In this document: in pieces, positions 12,001-21,960 of the stretch
How positions within the stretch are numbered: position 1 is the first letter of the stretch
How the letters are laid out: every line of letters starts with the position of its first letter
Source: Varanus komodoensis
Lineage: Eukaryota > Chordata > Lepidosauria > Squamata > Varanidae
Length of the DNA: 64,000 nt
Assembly: GCF_004798865.1 (NCBI RefSeq)
Contig: NW_025336480.1
Coordinates: 26,834,389 to 26,898,388, forward strand
Reading direction: 5' to 3'
Made by a program: the position numbers and the translations under genes
Notes under the pieces: generated by a model
What the model saw: the letters and a program-made list of their open reading frames with translations, nothing else
Told to the model about the DNA's origin: nothing
The model's database searches: none

Positions 12001-12470
12001 GCCCCACAAACCCTTTGCTTCTGGGGATCTTTGGTGCATCCACAGGTAGCAGAGCAGATGGGCTGCCCAGGTGTGGAGGGGACAACATAATTGCCTTGAT
12101 TTGCCACCCGAGGTCATGGCTTCCGCACACTGCATGAGAGCGGCTGTAGCTACATGATGGAACTAAGTGATAGCTTTGCAAGGAGGAGACTGCATGTTTG
12201 GGTCCCCGGGAGCATCTTTGAACCCAGGGAGAGCCATTGATGCCAGTCTGTGCAGACACTTCTGAGGTAGATGGACCGACAGTTAAATGCAGTTAAAGGC
12301 AGGTTCATACACACAGGTCAAGCCTTGTTAGCATGCAGCCATGTAACCATCCTCCTTCAGATTCAGAAAGCAAACTCTTTTAGACAGGGTGACAGGCAAA
12401 CTGTCAAGCAATTAAGCTTACACCACAGTTGCTCTTCTTCCAATTATGCTCTCAAAAGACCTGAACCATC
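9048..12470. other. Intergenic, mostly unique
   Basis: No supported gene. The long open frames at 10351-10827 (minus) and 10415-10831 (plus) overlap each other antisense and have no family signature. A CpG-richer patch at about 10745-10975 includes agcttaaaagg and could be a weak promoter, which is inference only. Confidence 0.4.
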
Positions 12471-12570
12471 CTGGGCATGTCGTGGTGGGCATGTCGTGAG
12501 CGGAGCTGGCTGGAGCCGGGGGTCAGACTAGATGGTCCAGGAGACCCTTTCTGACTGTTTCCATGTTTCT
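12471..12570 (+). mobile_element. CR1 LINE 3' UTR fragment (subfamily of the 29-34 kb copy)
   Basis: gggcatgtcgtgagcgg, then gtcagactagatggtccagg and ctttctgactgtttcc align with the 3' end of the large CR1 at 33868-33955. The gggcatgtcgtg module is present twice in tandem at the 5' edge. Confidence 0.85.
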
Positions 12571-14365
12571 CTCCTGCCAAATTGCAGAGTTCCTGGATTC
12601 ATACTAGAGCTAAGATATTATATGAGCAGGACTGGCAAACCATTGTAGCATTGTCTGCTCCTGTTCAGTGTTTCAGCCAGCCAGCTAGCCATGCCCACTT
12701 CCGGGAGAATCCACTCCTTTTCCCTTCCTCTCCCATTTCCCACCCTCCCCAACAGTCAGGTGGCATTCCATTGCCAGTGCGCATGCTCAGTCCTCACTGG
12801 GGCATGTTGAGCCTTTTTGTCCTGAAGTGTTTTGTATTTCCACAAATCTGGGATTCCTTCATCCTTGTTTGTAGGCAGTAGGGCTGCTATGAAGCTCCAG
12901 GGAATCTCACCCTGTAGCATTCTTGGATTTTATGTCTGCTTTAGAAAGAAAGCTGAGCCAAGAAGAGAGGGCATGTCACTGTCTGGGGAACCCCAGGGGG
13001 CCAGATTCAGCCCCCTAGCCTCTTGTTCTGCACCTCTGGAATAAGGCATTGATCATGAATTTATGAGCCCCTTCCATATGCAGACACTAAATGCCCAGGG
13101 TATCTTGCCTAGCTGTAAAAACACCTTCACAAACACTTTGAGTGGGTGGACTGGACACACACACATGGACACACACACACACTCAAGTGTACACAGCTGG
13201 GCAGGATACACTAATGATGTGGGTGGAAAAGGTCAGCATCTTTTTATGAATGTTTATACAAATACTGCAAAAACTGGGGGGGTTAGGTAGGCTAATATAT
13301 ATTTCTGCATTAATTAAAGGAGTGTGAAGAAGCGTAAACAGTGCGAAAATGACATGAACCAGAAAATCAGCATTAAAATAATCAATTTGTGCTAAAACAC
13401 GGCTTCATTAGTGCTAAGTAGGTGAAAACCATTTTAGCACAAATTAAAAGATAGATTTTTAATTTTAATCAGATTCACTCTTAAAATGCAGCTGCCCAGC
13501 CTTCGTGCACCCACCTAAGAGGCAGAGGTGGGCAGCCTGCAGAGTGCTGTTGCACCCTCTTCTTTGGGCGTTCACCCCGGTAGCCAACCTTGGCAGAGTC
13601 AATCTTTGGCGGGTTTTAGGAAGGAATAGCAAGAGAAGGGACTCCACTTACCCAGCAGAGAGAACATAACAAAAAGGAGGTAGGCGGCACAGGCTTCTTT
13701 CGCCATTCCTACCCAACCTTTGGGGCACGTTGGACCAGCCCTGTATTTGAACACTGGCCCGGTAGCCATGTACCATCAGGGACTCCATGCAGGTGAGCGG
13801 GCAGGTTGGCGGAAGACGCCCTGGAGTGCGCTCTCCCACATCTGTGCCCAGTACAGAAGCAAATGGGCTGCTGGAGAAGGGTTTCCTCCACCGACATATC
13901 TGCCACAGAAATGCCTCTCACAGTCCCTCCTCTGTCAGTCATTCTGGCTACTCATTCTTCCTTCTGGGTAATTTCTGGACTGGTTTATAAGACTGTGTGA
14001 GACCACTGTGCCTTTGGAGGTTGTAACATTGACCTGAGAGCAAGGGATTTGTGAGTGTTCTGGGGGATGAAGGGGCGGGGAAGACTGGCACCACCAGGGT
14101 ATCAGATGTCCTGAAGGCACCTCGGCCGCTTTCCCTCTCCCTTCAAAGGGTCACAATGGGATAGCCCAAATCAGCTCTGAGAGGACAGAAGCAGAGGTGA
14201 CTTTCACCCCGCCTTTCTTTTGCCTCACTTAGGATGCCCATAATCCTTCAGATTTGGAAGGCTATGGGGGCAGCCTCACTGGATTGTGGGATGAATGCAC
14301 CCGCTCTTTCATTTTGAAAGCTCAGTGTGAATCATGCAAACTGGTGGGGTGGGGGAGAGTAACTT
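12571..14365. other. Intergenic, with a CA microsatellite and a hairpin
   Basis: Nothing coding is supported. It holds a (CA)n stretch at about 13155-13184 and a perfect 14-bp inverted repeat at 13384-13445, listed separately. Confidence 0.45.
13384..13445. repeat. Perfect 14-bp inverted repeat
   Basis: aatttgtgctaaaa at 13384-13397 and its exact reverse complement at 13432-13445 are separated by 34 bp. It lies in AT-rich DNA and belongs to none of the repeat families recognised here. Confidence 0.85.
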
Positions 14366-14468
14366 GGGGTCCTCCAGATGCTTTGGCATACAATGTCTGT
14401 TTATACTAGCCAGTGCAGCTAATAGAAAGAGATGGTGGGTTTGTAGGTCAAAACATTTGGAGGGCCAT
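14366..14468. repeat. Foldback repeat, group B
   Basis: Left arm cctccagatgctttgg, right arm gtcaaaacatttggagggcc. The arms are inverted relatives. Centre gccagtgcagctaatag. Confidence 0.6.
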
Positions 14469-14606
14469 GAGTTGTACCCCTGCCCCAAAAGGGAAAAAGG
14501 ATTTTGGCTGCTTAGAATGTGCAGAACACCCAGCATTGAACTAATGTGGGTGGACTTCTAACTGATGCCAGAGTGTAGCACACAGAATAATCAAGCCAAG
14601 TTGCTA

Positions 14607-14828
14607 CAACCCAGATTCAGGCTAGATATCAGGAAAAGCTTCCTCACTGTCTCTGCAGTGGAACCAGCTGCCTAGGGAGGTGGTGGGCTCTCCCACACTA
14701 GAGGCATCCAAGGTGAAACTGGACAGCCATCTGAGAGGGATGGTGTTAATTTGTGTTCTGCAACAGCAGGGGGCTGAACCCTATGAACTTCTTGGATGCT
14801 TCCAACTCTACTAATCTATGATTCTATG
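14607..14828 (+). mobile_element. CR1 LINE, 3' end
   Basis: caacccagattcaggctaga through ggtgggctctcccacacta to the terminal ctaatctatgattctatgg. Same subfamily as 3775-4005, 5'-truncated at almost the same base. Confidence 0.9.
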
Positions 14829-15050
14829 GCTCCATGCCCCAGCTTGTTGGCATGAACCTGCTGAATCCCCAGCATAACTGAGTGATAATTTGTGTATAGT
14901 TAATTGTACCTGGGCTTGTCTGGTCACGTGATAGTGACAGGCTTGGCTTTCATTGTAAAGACATCTATGTTTTTCAAGATGCACAGAAAGCAAACTGCAG
15001 AGATGTAGTTGTGTTAACTTTGATTGCAGCAAAATTGACAAATCATTGAT

Positions 15051-15098
15051 CTGAAACAGCAGGGGCCTGGACCCTTTCAACTCTACTATTCTTTGAAT
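15051..15098 (+). mobile_element. CR1 LINE, very short 3' fragment
   Basis: ctgaaacagcaggggcctgg, then caactctactattctttg: the last 48 bp of the CR1 3' UTR, an extreme 5' truncation. Confidence 0.75.
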
Positions 15099-15778
15099 TA
15101 GGGGGCATGTTAAAAATGCGAAACTTATTCTGGCCCAAGCTTTCATGATGTATTGTCCACTCCATCAGATCCAGTCATAGTGCAGAAAACAAATAATACA
15201 GCAATGCAGCAGAGCCTTCCTTTAGCAGCTAGACAGCCACAGGGTTTTGGGTTTTTTTCCACCCTTAGCTCTGAGGTCAGAAAGTTGCTCTGATCCTGTG
15301 ACTAAGAGCCACACCTGAATTTGCCCCCTATGCACAAACACACAACTGGCACATAAGGAACCACATGGGCTGCATCTTCCAGTTCAGAAGATTAATCTTG
15401 GAAAAGAACATTTGGGGGCATCTCAAAGGTCAGGAAGAGGTGAAGACTGGCATCACCAAGATGCATCACCAAATCTTCTTTCCCACTCTGAAGCACATCA
15501 CTTAGCTGAAACTGGATGTTTAACAGCTTTGCAGAGTGAGAGGACCAGTGGGATAACCTTCGCCTCTGTGTTCTTTCCTCCACTCTGCATAGGATAGCCA
15601 TAATCCTCTGAAGAGTTATAGACATTCCCATAGGATTATGCCCTGAGCTGTTTTGATCAACAAGAAAATATTCAAAATCCAGGTTCAGGCAGTGCTATTA
15701 TTAGGATCAACCAGATTTGAACAAAGTTAGGAGTATGCTCTTGAATTCTCAAGCTCCCCTCCTTACAAAAGGCAAGCC

Positions 15779-15810
15779 TGTGTGTGTGTGTGTGTGTGGG
15801 GGGGGGGGGG
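15779..15810. repeat. (TG)n followed by G13
   Basis: About nine TG dinucleotides run directly into thirteen Gs. Confidence 0.95.
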
Positions 15811-17127
15811 TTCTTATTAAAAATATTGCCTTACTGGATTGTGGGATAGGTCTATTTTCTCTGACCCTTGTCCCAGTCCCCAAAAGAGCACAGAGATCTG
15901 TGCTTACAATGAGATATTACCTCCGCTTCTGAAGAGCAGACCAGTGTTCATACCGCAGTAATCTCTTTGTTTTGACTACTGCAATATCTTTCTTGCATAA
16001 CGAGCACTGCAACTGCACACAGTCTCTGCTAGAATCAGTGGGATCGCACAGGCATTTTTACAGACGGTGTTTGAAAAGAACCACAAACATTATTTTATTC
16101 TAGTCATCCAAGCAACCATTTCAGAGGACTTGTCTTGCAATATGCAATCTTTCAAGGAACTATTGTTATACACTTCTCAATTCCACAGACTAAGCATGCC
16201 CAGGGTCAGCACCCCATGGCTTAGTTTCCTTTGGATGAAAGCACTTGAAACTTATTGTGCCAGTAGAACTGAGTCCCAGAGAACTTACCGGGAGGCAGCA
16301 GGTCAGCACCAGAACTCTGATGGGTAGTGGTCCATTCCAGGATGTAGGATGCAGCCCAGGTGTGACACCACTAGGCTAAATTCCCAGCAGGCAACTGCTG
16401 ATCCAGTACACATCCAGATTATGTGAGCAGTGTAGTCAAGTCAAGGCCAAATTTGAGCAAGGCAGGCCAGGGAACAGGTGCTGGGTTCTGACGTGCATGG
16501 TGGGAAGCAGCAGGAGTGAGATTCTAGGAAGGCTGGCAGCGGGGAGTTGCTCCAGGAGACTGGCTAAACACATCTGAGGTCAAGTCTCAGGTAGGTAGAC
16601 ACCAAGAAGTGGTGAGAACCATGGAGAACTGGAGGACAAGCAGCCTTCATTTGTACGATGTTGCAACAACTACAACCACAGATACAAGCAAAAACAAAAT
16701 AGAATCTGGAGGGCAAAAAGTTACCTACTGCTTGCCTTAAGCTGTTTGCTGCTAGCTACGTTTCCACACATTGCCCTTTTCTGCCTCTGGGGGGCTTTGC
16801 TTGTTTCAGAAGACATCAAACAACTGCAATGGCATGGAGGCAAGTGAGGTGAGGTGGTGAGTTTGGATCTGGAGTTGGATGAATCTAGGGGTGATGATGC
16901 ACTCTCCCCAGAAGAAGGGGATGGCTGGCTGTGAGCTGTCCAGGGAAAGAGTGTTCTGAGGAGGAAAGGCCCCGAAAAGATTCTACTGAAGCCAAATCCT
17001 CTTTCAGGTTGGAGAGTTATGGGAAGCCTTTTCTCGGAGCCCTGAGTCACAACAAGCAGCAATGGGAACAGCCACAGGCTGCCTGGCAGTGATGATAGAG
17101 GCAGCTGCAGCAGCCACATTTTCATTC

Positions 17128-17161
17128 CCCAGAATGCCTATGGATCCAGAGGCATTCTGGG
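17128..17161. repeat. Short hairpin, 12-bp perfect arms
   Basis: cccagaatgcct at 17128-17139 and aggcattctggg at 17150-17161 with a 10-nt loop. It resembles the cccagaattccca arm of the group B copy at 28569 and may be a relic of that group. Confidence 0.8.
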
Positions 17162-17482
17162 AAAATAAAGATGGCAGCAGCTGTAGCTAGCTCACCTGAC
17201 ACTCCTAAAACATTGAGGGTCCAAAGGGAGGGTCCTTAGCATTTGTCCCACCACACTGGAAATGGATGTTAGGCTTGCTTGAAGGGTGTGCTTTATTTGC
17301 ACACATAAATGCAGAGCACAGTGGAAGTAAGCAACCGCTCCGATAGAAAGCAACATCTCCCCAGAAAACCCTTACTTGTGCTTCCCCCAGTGAACCCCCA
17401 TTTTCAGGCTCGCAGTTCTCCCTCTCCTCCCTGCCATCCTTTCATTCTGTTTAGTCAGAACTATATGCTGTCCTTTTCACAG

Positions 17483-17575
17483 GGACTTACTCACAGGAGA
17501 CTCCTCAGGAATTAAGTCTCATTAAACTAATAATACTTATTTCTGAGTAGACACGTCTAAGATTGCATTGTCAAG
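17483..17575. repeat. Foldback repeat, group A
   Basis: ggacttactcacaggaga on the left, and acttatttctgagtagacac with taagattgcattg on the right. This is the two-arm layout of the group A module. Confidence 0.6.
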
Positions 17576-19032
17576 GGCACCGAGGTCCAAAGAAAAGGGA
17601 AAGCAGGACTGAAAGAAAGTAATAGTAGGATTTAGGGCCTGTCCAATGTAATTCTGGCTGCAAGTTAACTTCCTTTTTTGCAGCCACAGATATTTAAAAT
17701 GAATGGTACTTAGAATTAAAGCTGATGGTCTTAGATGCATTTCCCATAAGTTTGACATAAAGTACCATATACCATGACAGTAGTATATGCTGCAGCATTC
17801 ATAGTTTCACTATATCCTTTGCTATATCCCCGCTTCTCTGTCTCTCTAACAGTTCCCTCCTCTTTCCAGAGAACTGACAGTGATCATAAAGATGCAAACA
17901 GAAAACAACTGTAAGTGTTCAGAGACTGCAGTGGAACTCCAGACCTGAGGCTAAACTAGACATGATGCTAAGCAAGTCACTGCAAAGAACCTCAGGGTTT
18001 ATTTTGTAAAATAGCAAATGTGGGGGCAGGTTTCGTTTCGATTGCAACGTGTGTGTGTGTGTGTGTGCGCGCGCGAGCATGCGCGCACACGCGTGCGCAG
18101 TTTTCTCTCCCCAGCTGTAAGCCCCACAAAAATGCCCTCTCCCAAACTGTTCTTTGAAATGGCAACATCTTGAAAAGTGGTTGCACTTTCCACAGTTAAA
18201 GCCATTTTCCATATGCAAGACACTGGCCATGCCTGTTAATGCTAAATGCTACTGTTCAGCTGAGCCTGGATCACTCCTCATCAGAATTACCTGTTTTATA
18301 GAAAAGCTAAAAGCCAAATAACAACATTCAATAAAATTGATGGAAGCTGTTGAAAACACATAAAGGAGAGAGAGCACCTAATTTGTATTTCCTTGGAAAA
18401 AAATTTGAATGCTTGCAGTATAGTTTAGAACCAACTACAGAAGAACTGTTAAAATGCTAAACTACATGCAAGCTAGGAATATATGTGTGTAGCAATCAGA
18501 AAAAGCCCCATAGCAATCAGTCCTGTAATCTCAGCTCCTTGTTACTGTCTGATTAGGAAATGTGTTAAAGAGCCATTAGCTGGAGCTATTACATTGCGGC
18601 ATGCCAAATTCCCTCTCTGTAGTCAGGCTGTGCTTTCACACAGCATTGTTGATTTGCTGCAGTTGATGCTTAATCTGAAAGTTGAGCTGGAGCCTTCCCG
18701 CTAAAGCTGGGCTTTGAAGGAAATTGCCGCCAAGCCTTGGGGCCCCAATTCCTGCGGGGTCTGTTTTCTGTGCCCATCGCACACGGAACTGGGAGTGGGT
18801 AAGCAGGGCTTCTCCCTTGCCCTTCCAGCGTGTGTTGTGCCAGCTCTGGCCACAGGGGGGCCCAAGCTCTGCCTAGGAGCCCATCAGCTGCCCAGCACTG
18901 CATTCCCTGAGCATCAGGGCGATGGGCCTACTTGCCTACCACACATGTACTTGATAGCACGAGCCGAAAATGCAAATATTCCTGATGAACTCCTCTTGGG
19001 CATGAAACATCTCTCTAGAGGATACACCTAGA
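17576..19032. other. Intergenic, candidate conserved segment
   Basis: Apart from the Z-DNA-like tract there is no repeat I recognise. The 18430-18700 part is unique and rich in homeodomain-like TAAT/ATTA cores (ctgattagg, gccattagctgg) and could be an enhancer. No coding potential is supported. Confidence 0.35.
18049..18099. repeat. (GT)n(GC)n alternating purine-pyrimidine tract
   Basis: About 50 bp of almost strict alternation: a GT run, then gtgcgcgcgcgagcatgcgc, then gcacacgcgtgcgca. This is the composition associated with left-handed Z-DNA. Confidence 0.9.
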
Positions 19033-19168
19033 TCATGGGCAGGTAGTTTGGTATCCTCCAGATGTTTTTCCCCCCACAGGTTCCATCATCCCTCAACTTT
19101 GTCCATTTTTCCTAGGGCTGATGGGAGCCATTAGCCAAAACATCTGCCATAAGTGGCTCACCCTGCCT
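19033..19168. repeat. Foldback repeat, group B
   Basis: tatcctccagatgttttt on the left, and ctgatgggagccattagcc followed by aaaacatctgcc on the right, around a ttccatcatccctcaac centre. Confidence 0.6.
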
Positions 19169-19214
19169 GACTGCATCCCTGTGGAGTCCTAGACCCCGTG
19201 CTGGCAACCCTGGG

Positions 19215-19735
19215 CTGCTACTGCTTTATAAATTTGTTTATTTGTTTGCATATTAAATTTGTATAAAAGCTGCCTATTAGCATAATGCTGTCTGTGTGGC
19301 CATTACAATAAAATATGAATCAATTAAAATATAGTAACAGACAAAATAAAAAACACACAGATATATATCAACAAAACATTAAAATTAATAAATTAAATTA
19401 AAACTAAAACCCATGCATCACAAAACGAATGTTTTCATCAGGCACCTAAAACTCAATAAAGTAGGTGTCTGATGACTCTCCAATGGCAAAGCGTTCCATA
19501 ATTGGGGTGCCACCACAGAAAAGACCCTCTTCCTTGCCACCTCCCTCTTACCCTCCCTAGGGAGAGGAACTTGTAGGAAGGCCTCAATTGATGATCTTAA
19601 ACAATGGGCAGGTATGTATGGAGTAAGGCACTCCCTAAGGAAGTGTGGTTCCAAGCAGTTTAGGGCTTTATATGTCATGGTCAAGCCTTGAATTCAGCCT
19701 GGACCGGAGCAGCCAGCCAGTGAGTATATGACTCA
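19215..19735 (-). mobile_element. L2/CR1-superfamily LINE, 3' end
   Basis: The minus-strand frame (88 codons open) reads MTMTYKALNCLEPHFLRECL, TPYIPAHCLRSSIEAFLQVP and VFSVVAPQLWNALPLE, then MKTFVL before a stop. This is the C-terminal region of an L2-type reverse transcriptase ORF. It is followed toward 19215 by a long AT-rich 3' UTR and an aaataaacaaa-type end. This is the best preserved member of this LINE type here. Confidence 0.8.
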
Positions 19736-20054
19736 GTAAAGTTTGCCAAGCCCTTCACTTTCTTATGCAGCCACGTCTGCTAACAGCTTGTGCATATTAG
19801 TGATATTTAAATGCTGCACACGCCAACATTTACTTAGAAATTACATAATTTGTACAATGAAGAGTGCAGTCCTCGATGTCTGTAAGCTGCTGAAGTGGTG
19901 GTGATGAGCGTCCTGTGCCTGGAACAGGGCCCAGTGGCAGAGATTGGCATGACTGTGGCATCTCAGTTGATGCATTTTATCCAAAGGCCATTTCTGGATG
20001 CCTAAATAAACCCAGGGGAAGAGGAGGGAAGGAGGCTGGCTGCTTGCTCTCAAG

Positions 20055-20567
20055 GACTGCTGGCTGGGTTGCAGAAGAATCAGACTCAGAATGTGAGGCA
20101 GAACTGGAGGGCGTTCGGGAGTATGGGCCATGCCAAGGCACTGAGATGAGAGGAGGTGCTTATCTCAAGGCCGGACTCTCCAGGTGGGCAGGCAGTTCCT
20201 GGGAATAACCAAGGTATACAGGCAGCCGGAGGAACGTTTTCCAGACAAAGACCAGGCAGACCTGGCTGTTGACCCAGTGTTGCAGTGTCAGCAGAGGAGG
20301 GCAGCCCAATTAAAGGGCTGGTGTGTGGAGAAGAGGCATGCTTGCTTTCAGAAAGCCCCTCTCAAAGGGGTGGGGCACAGGCATGCCCATCAGGAAGGTT
20401 TCTGGAGGCGAATATTAGATTGGGTTCGGCAAAGTGCTCTGCATGCTCAGAGATTCATTCCGGGTGATTTATGCTTTGGGGTCAATAAAGAACACTTTGC
20501 AAGAAAAACAGTCTGTGGCTTTGGAATATTTGAAGGAGAAACCAGGCTCATGACACTGGGGCACTGA
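20055..20567 (+). mobile_element. Possible solo LTR or LTR-like fragment
   Basis: A GC-richer block contains a tcaataaagaacactttgc segment (AATAAA followed by a short downstream region), the arrangement of the poly(A) part of a long terminal repeat. It has no internal coding region. Family not recognised, possibly Gypsy or ERV kin. Treated as a fossil. Its edges are guesses. Confidence 0.3.
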
Positions 20568-20577
20568 AAGGAAGGCC

Positions 20578-20819
20578 AGTGTGGGGTGGTGGTTAAGAGC
20601 ATGGGACTGGGAGTCAGGTGATCTGGGTTCTAGTCCCCGCTTGGCCATGGAACCACCTGGGTGACTTTTGGGCCAGTCACAGACTCTCAGCCCAACCTAC
20701 CTCACAGGGCTGTTGTTGTGGGGATAAGATGGAGGAGGAGAATGATGTAAGCTGCCTTGAGCCCTTTGTAGGGAAAAGGCAGGATATAAATTGGAAAAAA
20801 AAGAAAAAGAAAAAAAAAA
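20578..20819 (+). mobile_element. Sauria SINE, near full length
   Basis: The tRNA-like head has an A-box-like ggtggttaagagcatggg and a B-box-like gggttctagtccccgc. The body follows (gtgactttt-gggccagtcac, cagcccaacctacctcacag, gggctgttgttgtggggata), then agctgccttgagccctttg and ggcaggatataaat with an A-rich tail of about 26 bp. The same family is at 37032. The flanks share aaggcc, a possible short target duplication. Confidence 0.9.
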
Positions 20820-21779
20820 GGCCCCGGCTGCAGCTTCCTCTCTTCTCCACCCAGCTTGCCCATTTCCCCTTCACAGGCCCAGTTGCCTGGGACAAGGCAG
20901 CCAGGGTGGTTCATTCTGCGCCAGCTTCAACGAGGGTGGGACAGAGGTTCTGCCTTCAGAGTCCCAGCTCCAAGATTGCTACATCTCAGAGCTGGGACTC
21001 TGCATAATCCTACAACCTTGCAGACAATGTCAGAAGGCCACAGAACTATGCCCCAAGTACACTTCCATTTAGTCAAAAGTCCCTAATCCAAAGAAAGTGT
21101 TATTTTGAGAAAATCCTCTGAGCATTATCCAATCTTATTCATACTGAGAACATATTTCAGACTATTATCCATGAAAAGAGAGAGTTAAATACCTATTAGA
21201 TATGTTAAGATGGCAAATATTTTAGTGCCAAGGCAAAGATGATTTATGTGGTAGCTGATTGCAAGGTAAACCTACTTGGTCACAGTGATTAGTTTATTTG
21301 TCAAGAAAATCAGCCTAAGAACATACGTCAAAAAAGCAGCTTTAAGAATTGATTTATTGGAGAATGTATAATGAATTACCAAGCTGGCCTGTTTTAAATT
21401 ATTCTCTTACAAAAGTAAAGGAGAAAGAGGAGCTGAGCAGAGTGGAATAATCTGCTCCCAACTTTGAACGACCAGGGTACTGGTGACTTGGTTTTGCTTG
21501 ACCTGATTGTGTTAGGAAAGAAAACATGAAATTCTATCATACCATATTAAACGAGCAGGCAAACAGGAGAGCTGCTTAGATCATTATTATGCAAGACACT
21601 AAATGCATGGTCCTGCACTTATTTTATGTTGTGTACTAAAGTTTACATGTGGGAGAAAGAAAAAACAACAATGATCCCATCATTGAAAAACATGGACTGC
21701 CATTGCAGCTGATTTTAAAGTAGGTTTATATCTGCATTGCAAGATAATATAAAACCTACAGAAGCTAATGAGTGAAAAT
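20820..21779. other. Intergenic, no feature recognised
   Basis: GC content drops sharply after 21060. The 21080-21780 stretch is AT-rich, unique-looking and without repeats I recognise. Confidence 0.45.
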
Positions 21780-21960
21780 GCTATTTATTTATTTAAAACT
21801 TTCCTAAACCATCCCATACTTAGATGTCTCGGGACGGATTACAACAAATTAATCCTAAAAATAGAAATAAAAATCACAGTTACCCAGCATCTAACATTAA
21901 AATATAAACCCACTAACTAAAACAAGTTAACAATTAAAATACTGGGAGAATTAAAAGGGT
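21780..21960 (-). mobile_element. L2-type LINE 3' UTR
   Basis: On the minus strand the sequence runs through an AT-rich UTR to ttgtaatccgtcccgagaca, then catctaagtatgggatgg and a taaataaataaat tail. This is a typical L2-family 3' terminus. Confidence 0.6.

Larger units (their letters stand above)
15099..17482. other. Intergenic, with simple repeats and a hairpin
   Basis: No exon is supported. It contains a TG run followed by a G13 tract at about 15779-15810 and a 12-bp hairpin at 17128-17161. The part at 16360-16620 (gcaaggcaggccagggaac) resembles the texture of old LTR or LINE sequence, but I cannot assign it. Confidence 0.4.

Noticed and set aside
20055-20567. Calling a full LTR retrotransposon here
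   Set aside because: Only one LTR-like block is seen, with no second copy, primer site or coding region, so only a low-confidence solo LTR is listed.
20590-20650. tRNA gene at the head of a SINE (also at 37040-37090 and 24810-24860)
   Set aside because: A- and B-box-like sequences are present, but each runs directly into a SINE body with no acceptor stem or terminator. They are SINE heads.
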